Of a stretch of DNA of 64,000 bases, positions 34,046 through 43,511 are shown piece by piece (within the stretch, counting starts at the first letter, position 1; every line of letters begins with the position of its first letter). The position numbers and the translations under genes are program-made. The notes below the pieces were generated by a model, which was not told the DNA's origin, did no database searches, and was given only the letters and a program-made list of their open reading frames with translations. The stretch covers positions 124,001 to 188,000 of the forward strand of contig OY978102.1 in NCBI GenBank assembly GCA_963854735.1, given 5' to 3'. The DNA comes from Marvania coccoides. Taxonomy: Eukaryota > Chlorophyta > Trebouxiophyceae > Chlorellales > Chlorellaceae.

Positions 34046-34743
34046 ACGTCGAGGATGAGGTGCAGGAGCTGCTGGTGTTTGCGGCGGTGAGTGGACTGAG
34101 CGCGGAAGACGTGGACATCGAGCTGACTATCGCGTGCGGGGACTGGGAGCGCGCGCGAGACGTGCTGCAAAGGCGCTCCATTTGTAAAGGCCTGCCGGAC
34201 GAAGAAGACCTGCTGTGCGACCATGGGGCGGCCTCTGAAGAGGGACACAGTGCCGGCGCTGGAGAATCTGTGAATTCTGCCGGCCACCAGTATAATTTTG
34301 AGTACCAGAGCGGCGGGGGCAGAGGTGACGGTGGCCTCTCCATTGCTTCCACAGCCACTGATGCCGAAGGAGAGCTGTTTCAGGCGCTGCCCTCCAGCAT
34401 CGACGACTCCATGTGGGCCAGCCACGGGGCCCAAGACGCGACGTCCTCGGCAGCGGCAGTGGTGCAGCAGCAGGCGGCACTGCTCGGCGCGTTTTCGCCA
34501 CCGAAGAAAGCTTCTTCCGTGGCTCCGCGGGCGGTAGCGACGCCAGCGGCGAGGGTGGCGACGCCACAGCCGGGGGGCAGTGCCAGTAGCAGCAGGTGGA
34601 GCGACCCTGGGGCCACTTCCAGCCATTAAGCTGTGCTCCTGCCGCTACCGCTGCCCGCCAATCTGGGGCAGGCGACGGCGGCAGAGAGCGAGGCTGAGGA
34701 CCTGGCAGATCTGCTGTCTATGCTGGGTGTGGGCGGGCGATAG
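34046..34743 (+). other. Out-of-frame 3' coding continuation of the CCCH gene
   Basis: One frame, shifted by -1 from the CCCH exon, is open from 33718 to a TAA at 34627-34629. It encodes acidic, protein-like sequence (LSAEDVDIELTIACGDWERA, then Ser/Ala/Pro-rich). In the same frame after that TAA a further 37 codons end with AEDLADLLSMLGVGGR and TAG at about 34741-34743. This looks like the true C-terminus reached by an unrecognised splice, a frameshift or an assembly error, rather than a separate gene. Confidence 0.45.
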
Positions 34744-35048
34744 GGCTCTTTCTCGTAGGGATGCACCAGTGTAAGTAACATCTGCTCCACCGGAGGCGCC
34801 AAATACATTCCCGACTTTGTTTTTGCACACTACGCCTATCAACTGAACCGTTCGATTTTAAATCTACATCAAACTAAATGCATCAAAAACAAAAATACCC
34901 GACTGAAACAAACGCATACAAGAAATCACAGAAACAGAAAGCAAAATTGGTACAGAAAACTATAATGATGGCCAGGCTTATTTCAGGCTCTCCGCGAGCT
35001 TTTCTATACTGGCTTTTAAATAGAAGAAGTCGCGATTGGCGATCTCAC

Positions 35049-35111
35049 GGTCGGCAGCAGCTGCCTGGCGGTCGGCAGCAACTGCCTAGCGGTCGGCAGC
35101 AGCTGCCTGGC
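35049..35111. repeat. 21-bp tandem repeat, three copies
   Basis: Units begin at 35049, 35070 and 35091, with consensus GGTCGGCAGCAGCTGCCTGG plus C. A partial fourth unit starts at 35112. Only two positions differ between copies. In the minus-strand frame each unit encodes one heptad (DRQAAAA). Confidence 0.92.
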
Positions 35112-35160
35112 GGTCGGTAGCCAGTTTAATCCTGAGCTGGCCAAATTGGGCGTCCATCTT

Positions 35161-35223
35161 TGCCTCCAGCTTGTTACCGCCTGCCTCCAGCTTCTTATCG
35201 CCTGCCTCCAGCTTATTATAGCC
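35161..35223. repeat. Second 21-bp tandem repeat, three copies
   Basis: Units begin at 35161, 35182 and 35203 with the shared core TGCCTCCAGCTT and a variable remainder. In the minus-strand frame each encodes a KLEA-containing heptad. Confidence 0.9.
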
Positions 35224-35254
35224 GCTACTGATTTCCTTTTCAATACCACCCTAT

Positions 35255-36298
35255 ACCACCCTCTCTCTGTGACACTAAATCACATTTATTTATTTATTTT
35301 TATACTGAGAAGTTGTGGATATTCTCCCACTTCAGCTTCTGCTTTGAGGGTGAACGAAATCGAATGAGAAGTAAGGTTTGCTGCGATTATTTCAATTCTT
35401 AGGAGCACCGCCTCTCTCTGAAGTAAGTTTTAAACAGACATTTTAACGTTGGGCTGTTTGGACGTTCATCAACGCCCCTTCCAAGGCAAGAATCACATCA
35501 TGTCGGCATGGCTGTGTTCTTCTCATTGGGATTCGTTTTTGGGGGGTTGGTGGGGCTCCAGGCAGAGCTTGCAGCTTGGATAGAGGGTATTTTCTTTATA
35601 CCACAATGTGTGAAGCCTATTTTCTTTTGACTAATAGGCGAATCAATTTGCTTTTGTAGGCGTCCATCGTTGGAATGTGGAGAGTCTCCGGGCTCGTGAG
35701 GGGGCTCTTCCTCCGAACGTTTGCCACGCAATCCCTCCTTTCACCCCAACCCACTGGTATTTTACTTACCCATGTGGGTTTTTTTAGGGTGAAGGGAGGG
35801 ATTGCGTGGCAAACGTTCGGAGGAAGAGCCCCCTCACGAGCCCGGAGACTCTCCACATTCCAACGATGGACGCCTACAAAAGCAAATTGATTCGCCTATT
35901 AGTCAAAAGAAAATAGGCTTCACACATTGTGGTATAAAGAAAATACCCTCTATCCAAGCTGCAAGCTCTGCCTGGAGCCCCGCCAACCCCCCAAAAACGA
36001 ATCCCAATGAGAAGAACGCAGCCATGCCGACATGATGTGATTCTTGCCTTGGAAGGGGCGTTGATGAACGTCCAAACAGCCCAACGTTAAAATGTCTGTT
36101 TAAAACTTACTCAGAGAGAGGCGGTGCTCCCAAGAATTGAAATAATCGCAGCACACCTTACTTCCGATGTAAGGAGAAGTTCTCATTCGATTTCGTTCAC
36201 CCTCAAAGCAGAAGCTGAAGTGGGAGAATATCCACAACTTCTCAGTATAAAAATAATAAATAAACGTGATTTAGTGTCACAGAGAGAGAGAGGGTGGT
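35255..36298. mobile_element. 1.04-kb near-perfect palindrome (foldback element)
   Basis: The left arm (35255-35754) and right arm (35774-36298) are reverse complements along almost their whole length, separated by about 19 nt. Outer ends are ACCACCCTCTCTCTGTGACAC and its complement; inner ends are AACCCAC and GTGGGTT. The right arm has a roughly 17-nt insertion near 36165, a longer GA run at its outer end and scattered mismatches; the left has a duplicated TTTA. Matching 77-codon open frames in both arms (starting MRGKRSEEEPPHE) have no recognised function and are probably incidental. No transposase is present and no clear target-site duplication was found. A foldback or MITE-like non-autonomous transposon is the likely nature. 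Confidence 0.88.
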
Positions 36299-36518
36299 TG
36301 AGTTCTGCCTGGCCATTATAGCTTTCTTCGCTACGTTTCAGGCTGATGGGCGTTCGGGGCGGCACAGAATATATAGTTTTCTGCACTTTGCTTTTCAAGA
36401 ATTGTTTTTTTTCTTCTCAGACCAAACTTCCGACACGAAAAATTTGGCAACGAAGCTGCCTTTGCTACACCCTTTTATTTCCTCCTTCGGCTTCAACCAA
36501 AGCGAATAAGGCCGCGAT

Positions 36519-36993
36519 ATGGATACTTTGCGCCGCTTGAGTGCGAAAATCACTGGGAAGGAATCTTCTTCTAAGGCCAGCTCGGAGGGGATGCACGACC
36601 AGCCCACGGTCATGGAAGCCCGCCCACAGGCAAGTATTCAAAATTTACGCATGTCGAGCAAACTTCCGGAGGCGGGATTGGCCAAAATCATTTTTTTTCT
36701 CCCTGTTATGAACTGCAGCCGGAGGTTGCTGGTGCCGTCAGAGCTGGCGCTCTTGGCAAAGAAGAAGATGCTCCCCGTTCCCCCATTACTGGCAAACCCC
36801 TCAGCCCGCACGCCCAGGCTGTGAGGTAAGATGAAATAATAGCATCGGTGCAGACAGCGGTGAATTTGTGAAAATGATAAGAATTGGATATTATAAAGTT
36901 CCAGAAGTCATTTTACACGTGCTGTGTTTGCATATCCGTGCGTGCAGGGAGCAGCTGGAGCATGAGCTGCAGGAAGGTCCTTCTATTTTCTAG
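36519..36993 (+). CDS. Small charged protein of unknown function (87 aa)
   Basis: Exons 36519-36629, 36719-36825 and 36948-36993 close exactly in frame to 87 aa. The first intron has a GC donor (CACAG|GCAAGT). The peptide starts MDTLRRLSAKITGKESSSKA, has a Met/Pro-rich middle, an RSPITGKPLSPHAQAVREQL stretch with SP sites, and ends GPSIF. It is hydrophilic and probably disordered, with no signal peptide or membrane segment. Not recognised. Consistent splicing over three exons argues that it is a real gene. Confidence 0.5.
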
Positions 36994-37671
36994 ACAGAGC
37001 ATTGGAGCAGCGGCGACTTTGAAAAAACCAAACAAAATACAAATATAAAATGCAGATGCACATCGTTAGGGGTTAATAAGAATCACAAACAAAATGTTCG
37101 GCTTAATGCTTTAAAAATCACGCTCCGTACAAATGATGCCCTCTCAAAAATATTTGCTGAGCAATAGTTCAGTTTTTTTCCCCTTCATATTCGTGCGTCT
37201 CTACGCCTCGGCTACGACCCCTCTGTTTTCCCTTTTTAAGCCATTTAAAAATTGTGTTCTTCATTTACACGTCGAAATATTCTAGAGCTCGTGAAAGCGC
37301 CCCTTGTCAAGATACTACTTGGTTCGTTAGTCACCCTCACCCGAGTATAATACCCCTAACTCAGCAAGTTATAAATGCCGACCAGAAACTCTGGTATTCG
37401 ATCTGCCCTTGGGGCAGTGCTCTTGGGCCGTGAGGCGGCGGAATGGGTCTGGGAATTTACAAGATACTATCCTCTTGAAATGAAAAAGAGATAAAACCCG
37501 TGATATCACGGAAATGTAATGTTGAAGTGAGAGAAAAAATAAGCATTACTGTTTTCATCTTGATAGGTCAGGGGTCACCCCAACATGGTGTTGTGTATGA
37601 AATAATTAGACGGTTACACCCAAACTACCGCTGCCATTTTTTTTCCAATCGCTTCGCTCCTCGTCCAAACC
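36994..37671. other. Convergent spacer
   Basis: About 680 bp of AT-rich sequence with no supported gene. A 62-codon open frame at 37500-37688 overlaps the end of the next gene and has no protein character. Confidence 0.35.
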
Positions 37672-38343
37672 TCAAAGCTTGCTGGTAATGAACTTGGTGA
37701 CGGTCACAGGCTTGCGGTGGTGGCGGCATCCGAGGGTGAGCTTGGCGATGTACTCATATCCATCGCCGTTCTGCACATGACGAGTAATTAAACAGGGGGG
37801 CGTTAAGATGACGGCGCACGGTTGCTGCAAATCGTATCGCCACAAAACACCTCGGCGGCAAAATGTTATTCAAACTTTCTAGTTATTTGCGGCGGCATGA
37901 ACGCTCTGCTGGGATGGGCTCCACTTCTCCACAACCGCTCTTCTGCACTTCTGAATCAACCCACCTTGCAGGCCTTGAGGATGCTGGTCGTCTTCAGGAG
38001 GCACTTCTTGTAGTTCTTTTTTGCATATGCCTTGGCCTGAGCATCAGACTTGTCCATCAAAACCTGCATTGAGGATTAATAAAGACGTTGAATAGGGCTG
38101 CCTTCGAATCGAAATAAAGCAAGGGAGTACGTGCCTTGGTCTCCTTAATCTTCGCAGCAGACAGAAGGCCACCCTTGCTGCAGACCGACGACGCCTCTGC
38201 ACACAGAATCGAGGAAAAAGTAAGCCAGCGCGCCCATCATATAGTGGGTTGTTCGCATACACACAAGCAGCCAGGGATTGCGTACCAGCGACGAACGCGC
38301 CCGCCACCACGAGCACCAACACGAGCAATGTCAGAGATCGCAT
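37672..38343 (-). CDS. Secreted small cationic four-cysteine protein (105 aa)
   Basis: Exons 38343-38286, 38196-38135, 38063-37965 and 37770-37672 give 105 aa. The second intron needs a GC donor (CAAG|GCACGT), because the nearby GT frame hits a stop. A clear signal peptide (MRSLTLLVLVLVVAGAFVAG) is followed by about 85 residues with four Cys (SVCSK, KKCLLK, KACK, LGCRHH). Lys is very abundant, especially AKAYAKKNYKKCLLK, as are Arg and His near RHHRKPVTVTKF. Size, secretion, charge and even Cys number resemble antimicrobial or wall-binding peptides, but no family is recognised. No single exon shows the protein, so it is easily missed. Confidence 0.68.
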
Positions 38344-38842
38344 TGTTCACAGCAGCGAGTGTCCCGTCTTTGTTTGAGTGGTTGTCTGCGCTATGTGGCT
38401 GGTAATTAAACAAGGTGGGCAATCGTCTGTCTGCAAGGTATGAATTCTACTTATTTACGCCTCTGCCGCATCGAGACACATAACAAAATGTCGGTCATGG
38501 CTGAAAAAGAAAACTCTTCATCAATCATCCCCCCCAACAACAACAAAAAATCAAAAGTTAGTTATTGAAGCGGTTTGCTTTTGTTATTCTGCGCAGGATG
38601 CTGAAAAAATGAGGCAAATGCTGTCCCCCGTAGCAGCCGCTCCTTTTACCACCTCGGAATTTCCAAGAATTCAAAATCATTTGCGCTGGCACTCACATTA
38701 CTGAGGATGGGCAATAATGTTCAATGGAACTATATAATACGAGCGTTGGAAAAGGGGGCTTGGGTGGATGCGCAACCCTTCCTCCTCTATAATTTTGGCC
38801 TTTTCACTTCGGGGTGTCCATTCAATACCAGTGCTGTGATGA
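38344..38842. other. Spacer
   Basis: About 500 bp, AT-rich, with no supported element. It is the upstream region of the secreted cationic protein gene. Confidence 0.3.
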
Positions 38843-39154
38843 CTAGCATTCATCTCTTGGAAGTCTTTTGAAAATCTTTAATGCAACTTGATTCCATATA
38901 TACCAGCCATCGAAACGTTGAGCTACCTCAAGCAGCATTGAGGAATAGGCTCTCGCCCAATGGCCTCGTGAGCATTGCCTCACAAAAACAACCTGCGGAA
39001 ATATAATGGGGAATAACATATAACATACACGTGTGGAGAGGATGAGTATGTCAATGCGGTGCACGACATGGTTTGTGAAATGTGAGAGGATTGCAAGGAG
39101 CTGCGGCATGTTGAGGGTCTGTCTCGAGGAGAACGGTTCGTGAGTAATCGGCAT
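38843..39154 (-). CDS. Hypothetical ORF (103 aa), doubtful
   Basis: An uninterrupted frame starting MPITHEPFSSRQTLNMPQLL and ending KIFKRLPRDEC. It includes SHFTNHVVHRIDILILSTR and GHWARAYSSMLLEVAQRFDG, which look protein-like. An internal AT-rich stretch ending TTCCGCAG could be a short intron, giving a different, shorter end. No family recognised. It lies alone between two genes, and an upstream exon is possible. Confidence 0.3.
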   Translation of the reverse strand: MPITHEPFSSRQTLNMPQLLAILSHFTNHVVHRIDILILSTRVCYMLFPIIFPQVVFVRQCSRGHWARAYSSMLLEVAQRFDGWYIWNQVALKIFKRLPRDEC

Positions 39155-39320
39155 TGTACGATTGCAGCAAGCTCATGCACGCACTGTTTTTGTGTTCAGC
39201 AATATGGTAATTAATTCTCCTTTCGTATTTTTTGTTGAAATTTCAAATATGGACGCATAATGTTTGTTCTCATCCGTTGCTCAACTTAATTATAATTGCA
39301 TTTGGTACAAAAAGATCAGA

Positions 39321-40357
39321 ATGTCGGGCCCCTCAACCAGCGAAGCGGACAGGAGCAGCCCAATTTTTCAACATGCCTTTTTGCAAGCCGTGATGCAGCG
39401 GGGCTTCATGTCCGAGTCGGACGCCAAGGAGTTGTTCAAGCGCATCATGAAAACAACTGGCAAGTGCTTCCCTTTTTGTGCAGCAATAACTTTTGAAAAT
39501 TTCGCCAAAGTTGAAATAAACATTATCAACCAACCAAGCGCAACCTCACCCAAATCCACCAATTCGGGCCTTGCAGAGACGGGAAACTATACCGCGACGG
39601 TGTCAGAAATCAACAAAAGCATATCTTTCGCCAAATTCGAGCTGCGGCGAGGCAAATGGCCGGTGAGTTGTTGCCTGTTGTCTGCACCCACTCCCTTCCC
39701 TTTCCACCAGTCTCCGACATCTACCAACTTGCAGGGTAATAACCAGGCCTACATCGGGTTCGTCAACACTGAGGCAGACGAGGCCAGCAAGCGGGCCACT
39801 CGGTTTAAGAACAAAGACGGCAAGCCCGACATCAGATACGCTGCCTTCTTCAAAGCCCTGGTGAGTCAGCTCTGCATATATATATAAATAGCTGGGATGA
39901 AGTGTGGCATAATGAGGTATTTAAATGCTAGATTTCACGTTTTAAAATCTCGTAATAGGACATTTTTTTATATATTTGCAATATTTCGGTACAGGTGGAG
40001 GGCATTGCAGCGCACCCCGGGTCAACCACCATTCCCCTGGGCTGGGTGAACACCTCCCAGGCCCTCAACGTCCCCATTAACCTCACTCCAGCAGCACCCG
40101 CTTCTGCAGAAAACACTGACGGCGCGGGGCCCAGCACAGCCCCAGCTGCGCAGGCGGCGGTGCAGCCCTTCCGTCTGGCCGACCGAGAGGCTGCGCTGGC
40201 TGCGTTTGTGGCGGATGGATGGCTCGCGTTCACCCCTGGACAGCCCTCCGCTTACAGCCTAGGCCCTCGTGCTTTCCTGGAGCTGGGGCCCATGCTGGCG
40301 GAGATGGACATGCAGCCGGGGCCCAAGACAGCGCTGGTGAACGCCTTGGGGCTGTGA
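39321..40357 (+). CDS. NSE1: NSE1 homologue, SMC5/6 complex subunit
   Basis: Exons 39321-39459, 39577-39662, 39735-39860 and 39995-40357 give 237 aa. The first intron has a GC donor (AACTG|GCAAGT) and is a multiple of three, so it reads through as an open frame. The NSE1 winged-helix part is visible: HAFLQAVMQRGFMSESDAKE, VSEINKSISFAKFELRRG, YIGFVNTEADEASKRAT, a Pro/Ala-rich insertion, and FVADGWLAFTPGQPSAYSLG followed by RAFLELGPML. NSE1 pairs with NSE3 and normally carries a C-terminal RING with ubiquitin-ligase activity. The frame stops before any RING. An alternative splice (40354-40448 removed) would add NQPAVCAQCNRQLLP, matching the first zinc-binding pair, but the rest is not found. 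Nuclear; DNA repair. Confidence 0.75.
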
Positions 40358-40551
40358 ACCTTTTCAAACACACTCGAAACTTCACTGAACTGCACTTTTT
40401 ATGACAAAATTTGCCAGTTTTTTTGTTTGTTTTTTCAACTCGTGCAAGCAACCAGCCAGCTGTTTGCGCACAATGTAACCGACAACTGCTCCCCGTAAAC
40501 TTCACGTTATTTTTTAGTCATCCGTTCATTTTTTTTTTCTTACCTCGCATT

Positions 40552-43256
40552 TCAAAGCTGCTTTGTCCAGTCATACTCCTCGAACACAGACCGAAATTCT
40601 GCAGCCCACTGCCGCTGCAGCGCCTCGCTCTCCCGCCGCGCCCGCCGGTGCATCTCCTCCTCCGGCAGCCGCAGCAGCCCCACCAGCACCCCTCGAGCCA
40701 GCCCTTGGTCAAAAGACTCGAGTTCATCGATGACGTGGACGATTCCTGATGCCAGGCCAAACTCCACGTGCATGTACGGGAAGTTTGGGGGGATGGCGCC
40801 GCGCAGGCCCTTGGTTGTGGTGTCTATGATGGCCTTGGCTGCGTGCTGCGACCACTCAGACCGCGCATCCTCGATGGCCTTGCGGAAGTACATTGGCGCC
40901 CTAGCAAACACTGCAATACGTAAAGGAAGGAAGGGCTCGGAGTGAGGATGATGCAGTGCATATGCGAATTTTCAGGGTGGGAAAGCAAGAACCGAAAAGG
41001 GGCACCCCGAGAAAGAAATGAATAAAATGTGAATTTTTTTTAGGGGGGCGGCGGGGGAAAATGCTGTTTTTGAATATGAAAAAGGTGAACACACCCTCGG
41101 GGGTGACGGGGACGCAGTCCACCACGGCGTGGGCCCGAGCGTCTCCCGGCTGCCTGGCCGCGGTCTCCACGAAAATGCAGTCCATGTCCTTGGCTGCATA
41201 CATCTGCAGCAGACACTTCTTGAAGTTGCGGATTTCGGTCCAAGTGGCCTCGTCAGCGACGCGCGTGGATGCCAGGTGCTCCGCAGGCGCGATCTGGCAG
41301 TGCCCAGGGACCAGCCGCCCCCTGGATGGGAGCGCCAGGTAGGCGACGGTGCCAATGGCCAGAGTGAGGTGTTTTTGGCGCGCTTTTGACGTGAAGCACA
41401 GCTCGCAACGGTCCATGGCGGACTGGAACCGCGTGTACTCCCGCACTTGGGCCGCCTTTTGGCGCTGCGCTGCTTCCTCGGGGGCGGTGCCCCGCCGGCG
41501 AGCGTCTTTTGAAGGGCCTCGTTTGGCGTCTGCCAGCTCCAGCCCCGCGTCGTGGTCGTACTCGGCGTCCGCATCCAGTTCGGTCGCCTTGAAGCGGGCG
41601 CGGCGCGAGATGTTGCGGGCCATAGTGGCATCAACGTCGTCTCCATCCTGCTATTCAAACAAAAATAATGGAGATGTTAGAAGGGAAGAAGCTGTGGATA
41701 TTAAAAGCTACTGCTGCTGCTCTAGCGCGTTGTAATTAAAAACCAACATAGTAGGCCCGCCCCACTCCAAGAAAAATGTAAAAAGAATCCTCCCCAAAAT
41801 GCGCAAATTAATGAAATAGCGTCCCTCTTACCCCGTGCTTGGCGCGCTTGACCAGGGTGTCCAGGTCCACATTGTCGTCATCTGCGTAGTACCGCTTTCG
41901 CTCCCCTCCCTCGTACCGCTCAACCCGCTTTGCTGGCCGCCCAGCCGGGGCAGCGCCGCCGCCAGCAGACTCACGACCAAAAGCCCCAGGCGCAGCCCTG
42001 CCCTCCGCGTCCACCAAAGGCAATACCACCGTTCGCTCTGCTGTAACCGAAGGCTTGCCCTTTCCGCCAAGGCGGGCTCGCAGCGCCGCTGCTGCCGATA
42101 AATTGCCGGCGCCGCCGCTTTTAGGGGAGCGTGGCGATTCAGGAGACAGCTGCTGTTGTGGCCGTTGCTGCTGCTCTGCTGGGCGGTGCGGCAGCGTCAT
42201 CTTCTGCTGCTGAGAAGGCATCGAAGGCATCGGAGGGGGCCGGCGTGCCTTCGGGGCTGGAGACCTCTCCCTCGGTTTCTCCCTTTCTTCTTCCTCTTCC
42301 CTTTCCTCCCCGCCACCCTTCGCCTTCCCCAGGAACTGCTCCATGAAGGAGCCGTCGTTGGAGAAGGCGTTCATCTCCCCAGCCACCGCCTTCAAAGCGG
42401 CAGCGTCGCTCTCATGCCGTTCCTGCATTCCTTCTCCCCCCTGGCCGCTCTCCCTTCCGCTTCCAGCCCCGCTACCGCCCCCGCGGTCCTTCCTCCATGA
42501 CATCGACTCCAAATCCGCCTCGCTGGGTCGACGCATGCGGCTACCGCCGCCGCCGCCGCGTCCCCGCTTCTCCTCGTCTCCGCTGCCCTGCGCCGCCTCC
42601 CTGCGCTCCCTGGCCGCTCGAGCGTGCGCCATAGCCGGTGCAGCCTTGCGTTGGGTGATACCCTGGGTCAAACCAGCGAGAGAGCCCCACCTTTCCTCCA
42701 CCATATCATTCAGCGACCTGCCCTCCTCCGCCGCCTGCGATCGCGCCCGCCGCAGCGCCTTCATGCGCCAGCTCGCGCCGCCGTCGCCCACCCCGGGCGC
42801 AGGCAGCCCGGCTGCCGCCGCGGCCTCCGCCGCCGCTGCCTCGGCGCCTCCTCCTTTGCGCAGGTAAGGGTTCAGCTCCATTTTGGACACCTTGGGGTGA
42901 TCTGAGTCGTCGCCTGAGCCTTCCTCTGGGTCGGAAGAGGGTGGAGGGACCAGGGACCGGCCCATTGGCACCGTCATCCAGTCCTCCCGCTGCAGACCAG
43001 GCTCTGAAGGAAGGTCTTGGCCGCCGCCTTCGTCTGCGGTTGTGGCAGCGGTGTTGGGGGGGCCCCGCGGGCTGGGCGGCTCGGAGGCGGATCCGTCGGA
43101 GTCCCCGCGGTCGCGCTCGTGGTCGTGCCGCTCCCGCTTCTCCTTCTTGTGCTTGCGCTTCTTCTCCCTTTTGTCTTTGGATTTCTTGCGATGTTTGGTT
43201 TCGGCGTCCAGGCGCTCGGCGTCCTCCTTGGACACCAGCTTGATGCCCGACAGCAT
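40552..43256 (-). CDS. CWF19L2: CWF19-like protein 2 (splicing / lariat-turnover factor)
   Basis: Exons 43256-41832, 41647-41095 and 40910-40552, GT-AG and phase-consistent, give 778 aa. The N-terminal 475 residues are low-complexity: MLSGIKLVSKEDAERLDAET, a long Lys/Arg/Glu run, then Pro/Gly/Ala/Gln-rich with repeated acidic patches. Next are ERKRYYADDDNVDLDTLVKR and the CwfJ C-terminal domains: RCELCFTS, HLTLAIGTVAYLALPSRGRL, GHCQIAPAEHLASTRVADEA, MDCIFVETAARQ, then APMYFRKAIEDARSEWSQHA and YMHVEFGLASGIVHVIDE. The first is a HIT-like fold related to debranching-enzyme-associated factors. Homologues act on spliceosomal intron-lariat complexes in the nucleus. Its 3' end nearly meets that of NSE1. 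Confidence 0.92.
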
Positions 43257-43511
43257 TTGAAAAACTGTGATCAGCCAACGAAACTCGGGGTTGCTTGTCC
43301 AAAGAAAAAATGAATTAATTTAATCCTCCATGTTATTTTATATCTGTAATGTCGTTCTCGCCGTGATTGCAATAAATCAAAGCTCGTTTTATATTTAACG
43401 TTATAATGAAAAATTAAAAGCAGTCTTTTTTTCTCTACATGTTTGCTGAGCTGTCATCGCTCCTCAAGAAAGTAAGGATACCCCCCACCTCTGTCCTCAT
43501 CCCACCCCGCC

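Larger units (their letters stand above)
34978..35232 (-). pseudogene. Heptad-repeat coiled-coil fragment with in-frame TAG
   Basis: Reading right to left, three 7-residue units GYNKLEA, GDKKLEA, GGNKLEA lead into KMDAQFGQLRIKLAT. Three units of DRQAAAA follow, the middle one reading DR-stop-AVAA because CAG has become TAG, then DREIANRDFFYLKASIEKLA and TAA at 34980-34978. No start codon exists; upstream the frame meets TAG at the edge of the adjacent palindrome. The units correspond to the two 21-bp tandem repeats. It looks like the remnant of a coiled-coil protein gene, perhaps cargo of the neighbouring mobile element. Confidence 0.55.

Noticed and set aside
34978..35232. TAG as a glutamine codon (genetic code change)
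   Set aside because: Firm genes in the window end in TAA, TAG and TGA, and no conserved position elsewhere reads TAG as Gln.
35498..36035. Two nearly identical 77-codon open frames facing each other
   Set aside because: They are the same sequence in the two arms of the palindrome; no family, Kozak context or splice support.
40411..40749. Plus-strand 112-codon open frame past NSE1
   Set aside because: Most of it is antisense to CWF19L2; only the first part with CAQC might be an NSE1 exon, noted there.
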